Below are positions 45,533 to 55,794 of a DNA stretch of 64,000 nucleotides, piece after piece. The notes under the pieces were generated by a model. It searched no databases. It was not told the DNA's origin and saw only the letters and a list, made by a program, of their open reading frames with translations. Position 1 is the first letter of the stretch, and each line of letters begins with the position of its first letter. Both the position numbers and the translations under genes were made by a program. The stretch is from positions 1-64,000 of the forward strand of contig CADBBK010000005.1 of NCBI GenBank assembly GCA_902792895.1, written 5' to 3'. The stretch comes from an uncultured Bacteroidales bacterium. GTDB lineage: Bacteria; Bacteroidota; Bacteroidia; Bacteroidales; Muribaculaceae.

Positions 45533-48397
45533 ATGGAAAACAAATCTTACCCCATTTATTCTGTTTTGGCAATAATCATAGTTGCCATGGTGTTGATGAT
45601 GTGCCGCACAGCATCGCGCTTTGTGTTCTCTATCCAAAGCTTCGATCTTAACACCGATGAAGTCACCGTTGGTGCTAATTCCGGCATAGCCTTCAACAGA
45701 GTGCCTCACGATTTCATGACCATCAAGCAGTTGGACAAGTGCTATGAATGGACGATCAATCCCAAGTACTTAGCGGAGGATTCGCTAATGTACTATTTTG
45801 TGAATAACGTCAATCCCAACTTCCATCCTCTCGGTGATGGCTCGGTGACGGTCAATGTCCCGCTTACAAACGGCTCTACCCGTCAGGTGACATTGTCTTC
45901 ACAAGATCTCCAAGGATTGCTTAGCGGTCCCAAGAGCAAGTACGTCTTACTGCGAACTATCTTGCAGATGCAGGCCCAAGACTCCGTTAGCGATGTGGAT
46001 TACACCACCATCAAGGCTCTTCGATCCTGCTTTGCTCGAACAGACGAAAATTCCCCTTGGGGCATTGTCATCCTCGACAAGTACACCTCGTTTGTGCAAC
46101 CCGATGGCAAGTCCATTCCCTATGTGATGCATGGTCGCACCGACAGCATCGAAGGCAGTAAAGTCCCGGCTGAGACCTGCAAGATCCAATTCTACCGAGT
46201 GGCGGACTACAGTATTCGTCCCGATAAAGTTGATGATGAAATGTTTCACATCGACAAGATTCACTATGTTGCCAAGCCGGTTCTCACATTGACTAAATGG
46301 GGAGCAGGACACGTCATGCTCACCCCGATAGACAAGGGTCTGCATGTTGCCTTTCCCAAGGCCTTAACTTACATTGAGCGCATCGACTCATTGCGCAAAG
46401 ACGCTGAGGTATCATCGGGCATCTTAACATATCAACAAAACGATGGCTCGTTCCCTGTGGCCAGGAACCTGTTACTACCGATCTATTCATCGGCTCTCGC
46501 CCGTGATGCCGCCAGCCTCAGAGTTAATGCCGACACGCTTGCCATTGTTACCGGCCCCAATAAATTCATGGAGGTGAGTGGCAAGATGCGCTTAGTTCCT
46601 GGTTTTGATAAGTTGGACTTGGACGCCGGCACGGGAACGCTTCATGCTCAGGTCGGTGTCATCGACTACAGGTTTATTCTTTCTTACTTCTGGCTGTCGC
46701 TGCTCGTCTTTGCAATCTTGCTTATCACTTACTGCTGGCTCATGAGCACAAAAGGCATTTCAAGCAATGTGAGGCAGAATATGCCTCGCTTAACGAGGAC
46801 ACTTCCAGCCTATTTCTCTGTGATCTTCACCGTTGCTTTTGCCTACGGCGTAGCACGTATTATGATTGCTTTTAGGCTGTCCTATTCTTATCCATATTTT
46901 GAGAAGCTGACTGGCATCATAACAGTCTCGGTTGCACTTATGCTGATCCTTTTGTATATGCTGTCGATTGTCTTCAACAGCGGGGTCGTGAGGCTGGAAC
47001 GCCATGGTCGTAAGCCCATGTTCAGGCTCATTGCTACGACTGTCATTCCATTGTTCTGCCTCGCTCTGACTTGGGCTGCCTTCAAGATGATGGACCATGG
47101 CATCAGTGCAGCCATGCTCTCTTCCTATTACCCTGGAGAGTTGGGGGACCACAACCCATTACATTGGGCTAAAGCAGTGGCCATGAACGATAATCACAGA
47201 ACAGTGCCTTATACACTCGCCCTGGTCAATGCCCTCTTGATTATTCTTGGAGCGTTCCTCCTAAATATGTCGAAATCAAATCCTCTTGTCGTTTGGGCAA
47301 AAACTTTCTGGAACGCTACTCTGGGTCCTGTCTTCGCATGGATAAAGAAGCTACCATTTGTAGCAAAGATAAAAGCAAAGCTCCAAGGAGGCAATTACTT
47401 CGTTGCTCTTGTGGTGGGTTGCGGACTGGTTTTGGCGGTTTCCTTGCTCCCTGGCAACTATTCAACCGCCTTAATAACGCTCATTGGTATCCTCGGCTTG
47501 ACAAGAACACTGTTGTCCATTGATTACCATATCCCTAGGTACCGAACGCCAACTCGGCTTGTCCGTATCGTAGGTCCCAAGGCGTTTTGGCTCTCCATGA
47601 TCGCCTGTATATGCTATTTCACTGCAGCTTTTATTTTTGGCGACAAGGGCTACTTAACCAACTTATTAGGTTACCTATGCATGGGCATCATTGTTTATGT
47701 TCTGGCAGCCAAAGAGTCTGGACCAACTGACAGTTATGAGGATAATGTGCAGGATTTATATCGTAAAGGCATTCGAAATGCAATGATTTCATTTCTTGTT
47801 TTGATGGTATTCTTCATAAAAATAGTCTTACCAATTATCTTGCCGGTTGATGCAGTCACTTATGATAGGAAGAGCCAACGCTTCAATGCGGCATGGCAGA
47901 CCGAGCGATACTTTGACTCTGGCTATCGTACTGCCAATAGCAATCAAGAATTCTTTATGATAAGTGATCACTACATGTTTAATAATGACGGCTCTGATCC
48001 ATTGTCTAGTACTAAACGTGTTTTGCATTCCTCAATCTCTACAGGCCAATCACCCGTGATTCTCAATGATGTGTCAGCACAGTCATCTTTTTTTGGAACT
48101 TACGGGGTTGGCGCCTTTATTGCTTTCTTCACTCTATTGACTGTGTTAAGTTGGCTTGTCCTCAGCTATACACTTACCAAAGAAGGTGAACTCTCTAAGC
48201 AGCGGTTGTATCGGCTAATGGCCATCCTATTGTGGCTGAGCTCGACGATCTATTTATACGTGTCTTACTCAGGACTAATTCCGTTTACAGGCCGACTCAT
48301 TCCTGGTTACGGTTTGGAAGCTGTTGGTGAAGCATTGGAAACTTCTGTCCTCTTGGCATTTATGACTGCTTCTCCCGTCAAGAAACTAATCAAATAA
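45533..48397 (+). CDS. Polytopic membrane protein with SEDS-like (FtsW/RodA) C-terminal half
   Basis: 954 residues. One N-terminal TM helix (about 9-27) precedes a large extracytoplasmic domain (about 30-378) I do not recognise. About ten further TM helices fill residues 380-945. Near the end GLIPFTGRLIPGYG and ALETSVLLAFM resemble the last loop and helix of SEDS glycosyltransferases (LPxTGxxLPFxSYG), though conservation is weak; activity cannot be assumed. A PBP-like transpeptidase lies four genes downstream, and SEDS proteins pair with such enzymes, which supports the reading. First gene of the cluster, 37 nt before the next. Codon use is more A/T-rich than in housekeeping neighbours. Confidence 0.55.
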   Translation: MENKSYPIYSVLAIIIVAMVLMMCRTASRFVFSIQSFDLNTDEVTVGANSGIAFNRVPHDFMTIKQLDKCYEWTINPKYLAEDSLMYYFVNNVNPNFHPLGDGSVTVNVPLTNGSTRQVTLSSQDLQGLLSGPKSKYVLLRTILQMQAQDSVSDVDYTTIKALRSCFARTDENSPWGIVILDKYTSFVQPDGKSIPYVMHGRTDSIEGSKVPAETCKIQFYRVADYSIRPDKVDDEMFHIDKIHYVAKPVLTLTKWGAGHVMLTPIDKGLHVAFPKALTYIERIDSLRKDAEVSSGILTYQQNDGSFPVARNLLLPIYSSALARDAASLRVNADTLAIVTGPNKFMEVSGKMRLVPGFDKLDLDAGTGTLHAQVGVIDYRFILSYFWLSLLVFAILLITYCWLMSTKGISSNVRQNMPRLTRTLPAYFSVIFTVAFAYGVARIMIAFRLSYSYPYFEKLTGIITVSVALMLILLYMLSIVFNSGVVRLERHGRKPMFRLIATTVIPLFCLALTWAAFKMMDHGISAAMLSSYYPGELGDHNPLHWAKAVAMNDNHRTVPYTLALVNALLIILGAFLLNMSKSNPLVVWAKTFWNATLGPVFAWIKKLPFVAKIKAKLQGGNYFVALVVGCGLVLAVSLLPGNYSTALITLIGILGLTRTLLSIDYHIPRYRTPTRLVRIVGPKAFWLSMIACICYFTAAFIFGDKGYLTNLLGYLCMGIIVYVLAAKESGPTDSYEDNVQDLYRKGIRNAMISFLVLMVFFIKIVLPIILPVDAVTYDRKSQRFNAAWQTERYFDSGYRTANSNQEFFMISDHYMFNNDGSDPLSSTKRVLHSSISTGQSPVILNDVSAQSSFFGTYGVGAFIAFFTLLTVLSWLVLSYTLTKEGELSKQRLYRLMAILLWLSSTIYLYVSYSGLIPFTGRLIPGYGLEAVGEALETSVLLAFMTASPVKKLIK

Positions 48398-48434
48398 CTA
48401 ATAATAATTACTTGAACTAAAACTTAATTACCAC

Positions 48435-49814
48435 ATGAAGAAGCTTTTGTTACATCTCGCTAAATGGAGTAGTATGCGGGCCTATTGGGTATTCCCGGGT
48501 ATTTATCTGATGCTGTCGCTGCTGTGTATGGCATTTGGCCAGACCCACTTTAATGTCTATGGTCTGTTATGCTCAGCAGTCTTAGGTATTATGTGCCACT
48601 ATGCCACAAAGTCATGGCTTAAAAAAGAGTTCGATGATAATAAGATTGATTTGGATCGTAGCAATAATTATGATTCCGAAAAGTCTTTTGCATGCTTATG
48701 GCGAGACATGCCATGGTGGGAACGTCTGCTGTGGATTCCCATCTTAGGTTTTCTGTGCATCGCTTGGTGGGTTATGGTAAAAGGCCTTGGGGTCCTGTTT
48801 GTAGGAGGCGTTTCTGCGTTCGTGTATGCTTTCTCTACTGTTGTGGCTCTCACCCTATTATGGCTCATTGTCATGATAACACGCAAGAAACACATTGTCG
48901 GCTTTGTTTTGTTGTACCTTGTCTTTGACGGCATGAGTGCCTTCTCTTTCAATTTCGTAGAGTTTTACGACAACGTGAGCTCTACCCAGCGCATGGATCG
49001 CGACATGAAAGACTGCCGTAGGTTTAGTGACATCCAGGGCAAATATATCTCCTTGGTCAAGGACCGTGTTGATGAACTTCATGAGAATTCTACTGCCAAA
49101 GTCGTCTCGTTGAAGAAGGACAAGGCCAATGTTGAGAAAGATGCTCAGCAGTTGCGTTCCAATGCTAGGAACAGTTTCTTTTGGGAGGATATGAAAAGGC
49201 AGAATAAGGCAGCTAGTGAAAAGGAAACCCAGGCACTCAAATATCAATCGTCGATTGATGATGCATCGGCACTTGTAGCTCATGCCAATGGATTGAAAGT
49301 CAGGGTGGATTCGATGTGGGTCTATAAAGAAAAGCTAGATTCGCTCACGGCATTGTATCGCAACGATAAGCAGCATTTCACTGTCAAGGATTGGCAGACG
49401 TGCAAGGACTTAGCCCAGCAGATTGGCGCAACACTTATCAATCTCTCCAGCGATGCACAACTGAAGGGTAAAGTACAATTGGACTCAACCGAAGTGGCCG
49501 ATATCATGCGACATCTCAAGTGTGAAGACCAGGATCGCTTTGCAAGCCTGAATAAGTTATTTAAGGCCATCAATGCGCTTTTCTTGCAGGATAACCAGAC
49601 AACGCAATCTTCCGATCTGCTGGCGATGAATGATTCTGCTATAGTTAGGGCTACGCCTGTTGTCAAGCCAGCTGCGTCACATGCGGCACCGCTTGACGAG
49701 GACCAGCAGTTTGAGAACCGCTTACTCTACATGAGTATCATGCTCAGTGTGCTTATTGACTTATTGCCATTAGCCTTAGGCATCTTTGTTGCCTATTGCC
49801 GTCCACAAGATTAG
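48435..49814 (+). CDS. Membrane protein with coiled-coil domain
   Basis: 459 residues of unknown family. Four or five TM helices lie in residues about 18-170 (including MPWWERLLWIPILGFLCIAW). A soluble, strongly charged segment (about 180-300: SLKKDKANVEKDAQQL) is predicted coiled coil, followed by a helical region, a low-complexity stretch (VVKPAASHAAP), and a C-terminal TM helix at about 433-455. Layout suggests a scaffold or tether joined to the membrane at both ends. Separated by 16 nt from the GTPase-like gene, so cotranscribed. Function unknown. Confidence 0.7.
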   Translation: MKKLLLHLAKWSSMRAYWVFPGIYLMLSLLCMAFGQTHFNVYGLLCSAVLGIMCHYATKSWLKKEFDDNKIDLDRSNNYDSEKSFACLWRDMPWWERLLWIPILGFLCIAWWVMVKGLGVLFVGGVSAFVYAFSTVVALTLLWLIVMITRKKHIVGFVLLYLVFDGMSAFSFNFVEFYDNVSSTQRMDRDMKDCRRFSDIQGKYISLVKDRVDELHENSTAKVVSLKKDKANVEKDAQQLRSNARNSFFWEDMKRQNKAASEKETQALKYQSSIDDASALVAHANGLKVRVDSMWVYKEKLDSLTALYRNDKQHFTVKDWQTCKDLAQQIGATLINLSSDAQLKGKVQLDSTEVADIMRHLKCEDQDRFASLNKLFKAINALFLQDNQTTQSSDLLAMNDSAIVRATPVVKPAASHAAPLDEDQQFENRLLYMSIMLSVLIDLLPLALGIFVAYCRPQD

Positions 49815-49830
49815 AGGAATTATAGAAACA

Positions 49831-52452
49831 ATGGAAACCATTATCAACATATTACCCATGAGCCAACGTCACGATGTCGGGTTGATGAGGCAGCGCGTCA
49901 TGGAAGGCATTTCTCTTTTTGCTGAGGCTCGGCAGTGGCATGGTCGTGATGTCGCTATCAAAATGCATTTTGATAGCAGCAACGAGGTGTTGACCATCAG
50001 CGGTGGTAGACATCATTTGCCTGTGAGCACCATCCGCTTCATCACATTGGATTTGGACCAAGGATATCGTCGTGAGATGGCTTTAATAAATCGCTGGGCC
50101 TCACAATTCTCCCGACTAATAATTGTGGTCGATGCCAAGGAGTTGCTGGAATCTCCAGAGCTCCGGCATGAAGTAACCTCGCGGCGTTTGGCCAAGAGTG
50201 AGCGTTATTTCGATGTAGAGATAATGCTCATGGATGTCGAGTGCATCATGGACATTGAGGATACGGATGACTATGATTCTACATACATTGGAGTGAGTGC
50301 AGCCTTCGGAAGCAAACCTTATAACGGCTCGCGGTTAAAAAAAGTATACCAAGAACAGTGGAATGAGGTCTATTCACTTGGTTTGGCACAAAATTTGCTG
50401 CTCTATAGGCGCCGCTATACCAATCGTCCACTGTATTTACCAATGTTGCTCATCTGCCATAGCGACCAGCATCAGCAAATGGGCTATCAGGAGTTATTAT
50501 TTTCCTGTATTAATCAGGCTGTAAAACCCCATTCATTGACACTCAATAATTCATCAACTTATAATACTGTTCCAACTATGGATTTATTCAAGTACGACTA
50601 CCATTTTTTGGAAAAACTGGTTTCCACCAGATTCCGTGATTCCAGGAATATTCGCATGGCAGTTATTGGGCTTACCAGTAGCGGTAAAACTTATCTGCTA
50701 GCGGATTTCGTGGCTGCACTGGAGGAGTTCGGTTTTAAATTCTTTACCTGTGATGCATCGGCTTTAAACAAGCCCAATGCTGCTGTTTTTCTCAATCAGA
50801 TTTCAAACTATGATGATGGGATCTGGAAGACGGATGTTTATGCAGGTCGCCCTACAAATCAGTATCTGACTCTTTACACAAAAGGTGGAGAGAGGTTCTT
50901 GCTAGAGTTTGTGGATATCCCGGGTGAAGTGATAACCAGAGATTCCATTAATGAGTTTGATGCTATCCTTAACGCATTGATTGCATCAAAAGACCCCATT
51001 TTCAAGGAAACGACATGGAAACGAGGAAATGGCCAAGTAGTAAAGACAATTGAGTTCCTTTCCGATAACAATCGTAAGTCATCCCGTCAGGAGCTTAAAG
51101 ATGCCGATATTCAACTCCGTGGAAACCAAGCTGATGAACAGTCATCTTTGATTTCCAACACGTCTATTGTCTCAGGAGTGGCTACTCAAGGATTTAGATC
51201 GTTGACTTATGTGACTAATGAAGAAGTTATAAAAGAGTTGCGTGAGCAAAGATACAAACCGGTTATGAGTAAAGCACAGAAGTTCTTGGCTGGAATTCAA
51301 AAGGCTTTGGTTTATCTTAAGCTGAAGAAGTACGTTCAAGTTAAGGACGCAATGATATCTGGCCAGCATCTGTTGGAACATCTTGAGGAGTATGTAACCG
51401 ACACTGTGATAAATGCTATCATAGATGCCTGGGAGGCTCTTGGTATTGATCAAATAATTAATACCTTAGGTGTGCCCCTTACTGAAACTTATAATGGAAA
51501 ACTGAAGCAGACCGATAGCAATAAGGAACGCTTTGAAAAAGTATACAAGAACCATTTCTATTTCCACTACTACACCTATTTCTCGACTGATATCGTATTA
51601 TGTGATAAATGTGCTGTGCCTTATGATCACATGTCATTAGTCAGGAAACAAGTTAAGAATGCTGACGGTACTATTTCAGAACGGCCTCTTACAAGTAAAG
51701 AGCGTGATGAGGAGTTAGAAAGAATGACGACCAAATATTGGGACATGGTGAAAGCGTTAAAACAACTACTATCAAAGAAATCTGTTCATGAGAAAAACCT
51801 CTATCTGGCCTTTAGGGGGGTGGATAGCTTTATTGATGGTAATCGCTTCAAGGAATTGCACCAAAAGGGCTTATCTGCCAATACTCTTTATTCCTTGTTT
51901 GTCATGCACTTGTTTGCATCATTGGGCGCTCCTGTTGATGCCATGCCTGACGCAAACGAGTTTTGGCGTGCCATTTGCTCGACTAATCCTGATGCTAAGG
52001 ATGACATCGCAAAGGTGCTGTTTCAGGAATATAGGGATGGCAAGCATGACCTGTACATCAAGCCCAATCCCACTAATGGAAAACCCGCTTATTATATGAC
52101 ATCGTCATATGGCCTACATGAGCATCTGAAGGACCGTATTAGGCGTTTCTCTAAAATTCCCATGGTGACACGCATACCTGACACCGGCGATACTGCTTTT
52201 GCTTCAATATTAGGCAATATGCTCCCCCCTCACGTCTATTTTACCTCAACACCCATAGATCGTGATTTTAATATTTGTGGGCATGATATGTCTCATAGTG
52301 TGAGGCTCTTTACCGGCAACGCTCGCCATGAAGAAGAACGCTTTTATTTTGGAACGCGAAACTTGGTTGCTGATATGTTGCTGGCTCATGGCATTCATGG
52401 CATCGATGACGTTCATGGTAAGTTGCTAGCCTATTGTTATCAGAACTGCTAA
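49831..52452 (+). CDS. Large P-loop GTPase-like protein (double-GTPase-type)
   Basis: 873 residues from ATG 49831, 16 nt after the preceding stop (a TTG at 49786 overlaps that gene and is less likely). A P-loop GLTSSGKT lies at 280-287 and a Walker B/G3-like FVDIPGE with D362, about 75 residues later; the DxxG spacing fits a TRAFAC-type GTPase. Similar domains are described in GTPase-centred bacterial conflict systems (the DO-GTPase group); membership is my inference from motif shape. The 270-residue N-terminal part and the C-terminal part, with CDKCAVPYD near 590, are unrecognised. No clear NKxD motif is visible. Likely the energy-using switch of the cluster. Confidence 0.6.
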   Translation: METIINILPMSQRHDVGLMRQRVMEGISLFAEARQWHGRDVAIKMHFDSSNEVLTISGGRHHLPVSTIRFITLDLDQGYRREMALINRWASQFSRLIIVVDAKELLESPELRHEVTSRRLAKSERYFDVEIMLMDVECIMDIEDTDDYDSTYIGVSAAFGSKPYNGSRLKKVYQEQWNEVYSLGLAQNLLLYRRRYTNRPLYLPMLLICHSDQHQQMGYQELLFSCINQAVKPHSLTLNNSSTYNTVPTMDLFKYDYHFLEKLVSTRFRDSRNIRMAVIGLTSSGKTYLLADFVAALEEFGFKFFTCDASALNKPNAAVFLNQISNYDDGIWKTDVYAGRPTNQYLTLYTKGGERFLLEFVDIPGEVITRDSINEFDAILNALIASKDPIFKETTWKRGNGQVVKTIEFLSDNNRKSSRQELKDADIQLRGNQADEQSSLISNTSIVSGVATQGFRSLTYVTNEEVIKELREQRYKPVMSKAQKFLAGIQKALVYLKLKKYVQVKDAMISGQHLLEHLEEYVTDTVINAIIDAWEALGIDQIINTLGVPLTETYNGKLKQTDSNKERFEKVYKNHFYFHYYTYFSTDIVLCDKCAVPYDHMSLVRKQVKNADGTISERPLTSKERDEELERMTTKYWDMVKALKQLLSKKSVHEKNLYLAFRGVDSFIDGNRFKELHQKGLSANTLYSLFVMHLFASLGAPVDAMPDANEFWRAICSTNPDAKDDIAKVLFQEYRDGKHDLYIKPNPTNGKPAYYMTSSYGLHEHLKDRIRRFSKIPMVTRIPDTGDTAFASILGNMLPPHVYFTSTPIDRDFNICGHDMSHSVRLFTGNARHEEERFYFGTRNLVADMLLAHGIHGIDDVHGKLLAYCYQNC

Positions 52453-52463
52453 ATGTAGAGGAC

Positions 52464-55400
52464 ATGAAGACAATAACTATAGAACATTACGTCGAAGGCG
52501 CTCCGCTGAGTGAGAGAGGCGATGGAGCTCTGAGTTATACTGTTGATGCTTCAACTGCAGCCCAGCAACTTAGTAAGTGGTTTTCAAATGGCATGCCTGC
52601 CGACTATGCTGTATTCCTGGCGTTGGTCAATCCTGACACGAATCTGAACACGCTGATTCACGCTCAGGGTGACTATACAACGTTTGCAGGACAGGGTAGG
52701 GCTTACACTACCCGTGCGGTTTACGAGCTGACGCGTGAGACTCATGCGACTCCGGGGCTGGATAACCGGTTATTCCCTGTGGTGGCTGCTCTTGACAAAA
52801 TGCGCCACTATGAGGAGCGCGAGTATGGACAGCCCAATCTTGTTGACGTGGACGAGACATTGGGACTGGAGCCGTTGAGCCAGAGTGAGACGATGTTGCA
52901 CGACGTCCTGGTTCATGCCGTTGTCAATAACCGTCAGGTGTTTATCCGTTTGAGCGATAGTGACAAGCGGCATGGCGATGAATTGCGCAGTGACGCAAAA
53001 TTCTGCTCTTTGTTGCGGGCCATCGACGCTCTGCCTCAAGGCGTGCGCGGCTATGTCTCGATGGGTTATTCTCTGGAGGCTGGCTTGAATGTGTCGTCGA
53101 TTTTTATCGACCATCTTCAGATCATAGCCCACCACGATGACCTCGCTAACTGGGGTGATGCTGGGCGCAATGGCATTGTTATTGACTGGCGTGGCGACGA
53201 GCCTCGTGCGGACAAATCTGTGCTGGCTACTGATGACGAGCAGAGGCGTCTGCTGCAAGTGGCCCCGCTGATCAAGACTTTCTTGGGCAATGGCCGTGCG
53301 ACGCGCAATGGGGTAATGGACATGATGCAGTTGATACCTGAGAATGTTGACCGCTTGCTGGGCAATGGCAACAATCCGAGCGAGAATGACGTCAAGATAC
53401 TCATGGCGCTCTATGACTCGACCGATGATAATACCTATCGCCAGACCGAGGCGGCCGCCAAGTTGCTGCGGTGGAAGCAGGCGGGCGTGAGGGTGCCTAT
53501 CGCCGTGGCCGATGTGATTGCCCGTTTCCCTTCTCTCGAGGGTGAGGTGCTCGCAATGCTCACGACTCGCGTCGATCAGTCGGTCAACTACCAGCAACTG
53601 GTGATGCTCTACCGCGATAATAGTCAACTCCAGGGACTGCTGGATGTCATCCGCAAAAAAGTGCTCTCATCGCGCACGCTGATGGACGAAGCCGCCCGCA
53701 TGCCTGCCGAGCCGCTGTCACAGCTCCTTCAGGACGATATTGTTCGCAAGGCCAAGTCATTCACGCTGCGCGAGAAGCAAGACCGCTTGAGCAACGCCTA
53801 TTATCGTCTCTCTACCGCCGAACTTGTGCCTGCTGGATGGGACGACTATGTGCAGACGCTTGATTTCTTGACCACTCATGGCCAGGAGGAGCAAGCGCAA
53901 CACCTCAAGCCGGATGTCGATTCGTGGTCGGTCGACACCATCGATGTTGACGTCTATAAGGCCGTTATTGACACCCTGGACAAGGACTGTCAGCGTGCGT
54001 TGAATGAGAAACTTCTCCGGCGCCAGTCCCCGTTGTCACCTGTACTCTTGAGGATGGTGCTGGCTCGTTTGACCGCTGAGGATTCCGACTTGTTGATGAG
54101 TTTCCCTGACGCGCAGTTCGTGGCGATGATGGAGGAGATGCTTGCCGACGAGGAGTCGTTTGTTCATCAGCCCACTGCGGCTGCTCTGCGCTATCGCTTT
54201 GTGCACTTGAAGGTTGCTGACACTCCATTGCAGCAGATTCCTGCTGCAGCCTGGGGCGCGGCCGATGACGAGAGGCATGACCTCATCAGTGAAGTGGTGC
54301 TGTCGCTCAACTATAACGACAAAACCGTTGACCGGCTGATCGCCGATATCAATTGGGTTGCAGCACATCTGGACAAATTGCCCGAGAAGGTGAAATCTCA
54401 TTTTGAACAGGCTGTCCAGCGTCACCTCAAAGGGTCCAATACGACGCTGCTCCAAGTGGCACAACTGGCGGCGAGAATTGACCCGCGCATTCAGCTGCGT
54501 TTCAACGTTGATGCCGTCAAGCGCTCTGGTGACAGCAAGCAGCTGCAAGCAGCGATTGACAGGCTTGACCAAAAGGGCCACATGGATTTGGCCAGCCTGA
54601 TTCGTCAGCGTTACCAACGCATGCTCGAGCGCCATGCTGTGGCCTCTTATGATGACGTGATTGAACAGCTGAGGAAGCACCCTTATCCTAAAAAGGCATT
54701 TGCCTCCCACACGGCCGAATCGCTATTGGATGTGCTTGAGAAAAAACCGCTCAGCATGGGAGATTTTTTCAACTTGGCTGCTCTGGTACATAGTGATCGC
54801 ATTGCTAAAAACATCGAGCGGGCAGGCGATGCCGACCTGTTTGTCGAGGTGACGACTGCCCTGAGGCAGCGCCATGCTGCCGAATGGCTCCTGGATGAGA
54901 ATAATGCATCAAGCATCATCAGCATGCTGAAAAGCCGCGATGCTGTTGCGTCGGCAATCCTCAAAGAGTTGATGGATTCACTCAAGAACGGCGACAAGGC
55001 CGAATTCAAGTCCCGCTTCGGCGGCTACTATTCTGAGCCGCTGATCAAGCAACTCCTGGCAACGATGAGGCGGCACCGGACTGTCCTGGCTGCATGTGCC
55101 GGTGTGCTGGTCTTGGCAGGCATCATCACTGCGATGTTGAAACTCGCGGGTGTGAACACTCCCGATGAGCCCTCGGGGACGATTGTGGAGGAACCTGTTC
55201 CTGTTTGGCTATATGTCAAGGCTCATTCGAGCAGGGACAGTGTCGACCGCATCGACTCCTGCGAGGTGAGCGAGCGCCACCTGATGTCAATCCTTGCAGG
55301 TTGGTACCAGGAACCCTTTATTGCTGGGGTGGACCGCTTCAACATGGAGCTGCAGTTCCATTCGCCCGATGTCATCATACCCTGGAGGGCGACCGGCCCG

Positions 55401-55763
55401 ATGACCCATGTGTCACAGCTCTGGGCGATAGACTCGCTCTACTATGCCTATTTCCCCGAGCAGCAGCTTGCTGCTGCTTTCCTCGACGCCAAGATTGTGA
55501 CTGAGAAGAATGAAACAATCGATGTGTCGCGCACCATGCCTCTGCTGAGGCTGGCTAGTGAAAAGCAACTCAACCAACAAGTGAAACAAGTGCTGATCGC
55601 CGATTCCATCAGTTTTGATATCCCCAATCAAGATTTTCTGGCCAAGAATGCTGGCGTGAGGCGTGATCTCTCAAGATCTGTGTATGGGCTCTGGCTCATC
55701 CGTCAGATTGACGATTCCTGTGCGCAGCAGTTGACAGCCGGCACTGGACTGTTCCCATATTAG
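52464..55763 (+). CDS. Large single-pass protein, possibly GTPase-associated (GAP1-like)
   Basis: 1,099 residues from ATG 52464, 11 nt after the GTPase gene. The first 250 residues have an alpha/beta character with GRAYTTRAVYELTRE and LPQGVRGYVSMGYS, which recall in outline the N-terminal domain of GTPase-associated (GAP1) proteins; this is weak by eye. A long helical region (about 280-860, HEAT-like in appearance, with many Leu/Asp/Arg heptads) leads to one TM helix at about 874-896 (VLAACAGVLVLAGIITAML) and a C-terminal domain of 200 residues outside the membrane. Adjacency to the GTPase is the best support for a partner role. Confidence 0.5.
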   Translation: MKTITIEHYVEGAPLSERGDGALSYTVDASTAAQQLSKWFSNGMPADYAVFLALVNPDTNLNTLIHAQGDYTTFAGQGRAYTTRAVYELTRETHATPGLDNRLFPVVAALDKMRHYEEREYGQPNLVDVDETLGLEPLSQSETMLHDVLVHAVVNNRQVFIRLSDSDKRHGDELRSDAKFCSLLRAIDALPQGVRGYVSMGYSLEAGLNVSSIFIDHLQIIAHHDDLANWGDAGRNGIVIDWRGDEPRADKSVLATDDEQRRLLQVAPLIKTFLGNGRATRNGVMDMMQLIPENVDRLLGNGNNPSENDVKILMALYDSTDDNTYRQTEAAAKLLRWKQAGVRVPIAVADVIARFPSLEGEVLAMLTTRVDQSVNYQQLVMLYRDNSQLQGLLDVIRKKVLSSRTLMDEAARMPAEPLSQLLQDDIVRKAKSFTLREKQDRLSNAYYRLSTAELVPAGWDDYVQTLDFLTTHGQEEQAQHLKPDVDSWSVDTIDVDVYKAVIDTLDKDCQRALNEKLLRRQSPLSPVLLRMVLARLTAEDSDLLMSFPDAQFVAMMEEMLADEESFVHQPTAAALRYRFVHLKVADTPLQQIPAAAWGAADDERHDLISEVVLSLNYNDKTVDRLIADINWVAAHLDKLPEKVKSHFEQAVQRHLKGSNTTLLQVAQLAARIDPRIQLRFNVDAVKRSGDSKQLQAAIDRLDQKGHMDLASLIRQRYQRMLERHAVASYDDVIEQLRKHPYPKKAFASHTAESLLDVLEKKPLSMGDFFNLAALVHSDRIAKNIERAGDADLFVEVTTALRQRHAAEWLLDENNASSIISMLKSRDAVASAILKELMDSLKNGDKAEFKSRFGGYYSEPLIKQLLATMRRHRTVLAACAGVLVLAGIITAMLKLAGVNTPDEPSGTIVEEPVPVWLYVKAHSSRDSVDRIDSCEVSERHLMSILAGWYQEPFIAGVDRFNMELQFHSPDVIIPWRATGPMTHVSQLWAIDSLYYAYFPEQQLAAAFLDAKIVTEKNETIDVSRTMPLLRLASEKQLNQQVKQVLIADSISFDIPNQDFLAKNAGVRRDLSRSVYGLWLIRQIDDSCAQQLTAGTGLFPY

Positions 55764-55794
55764 CAACTGGTTATAACATCTAATTACTGATCAC

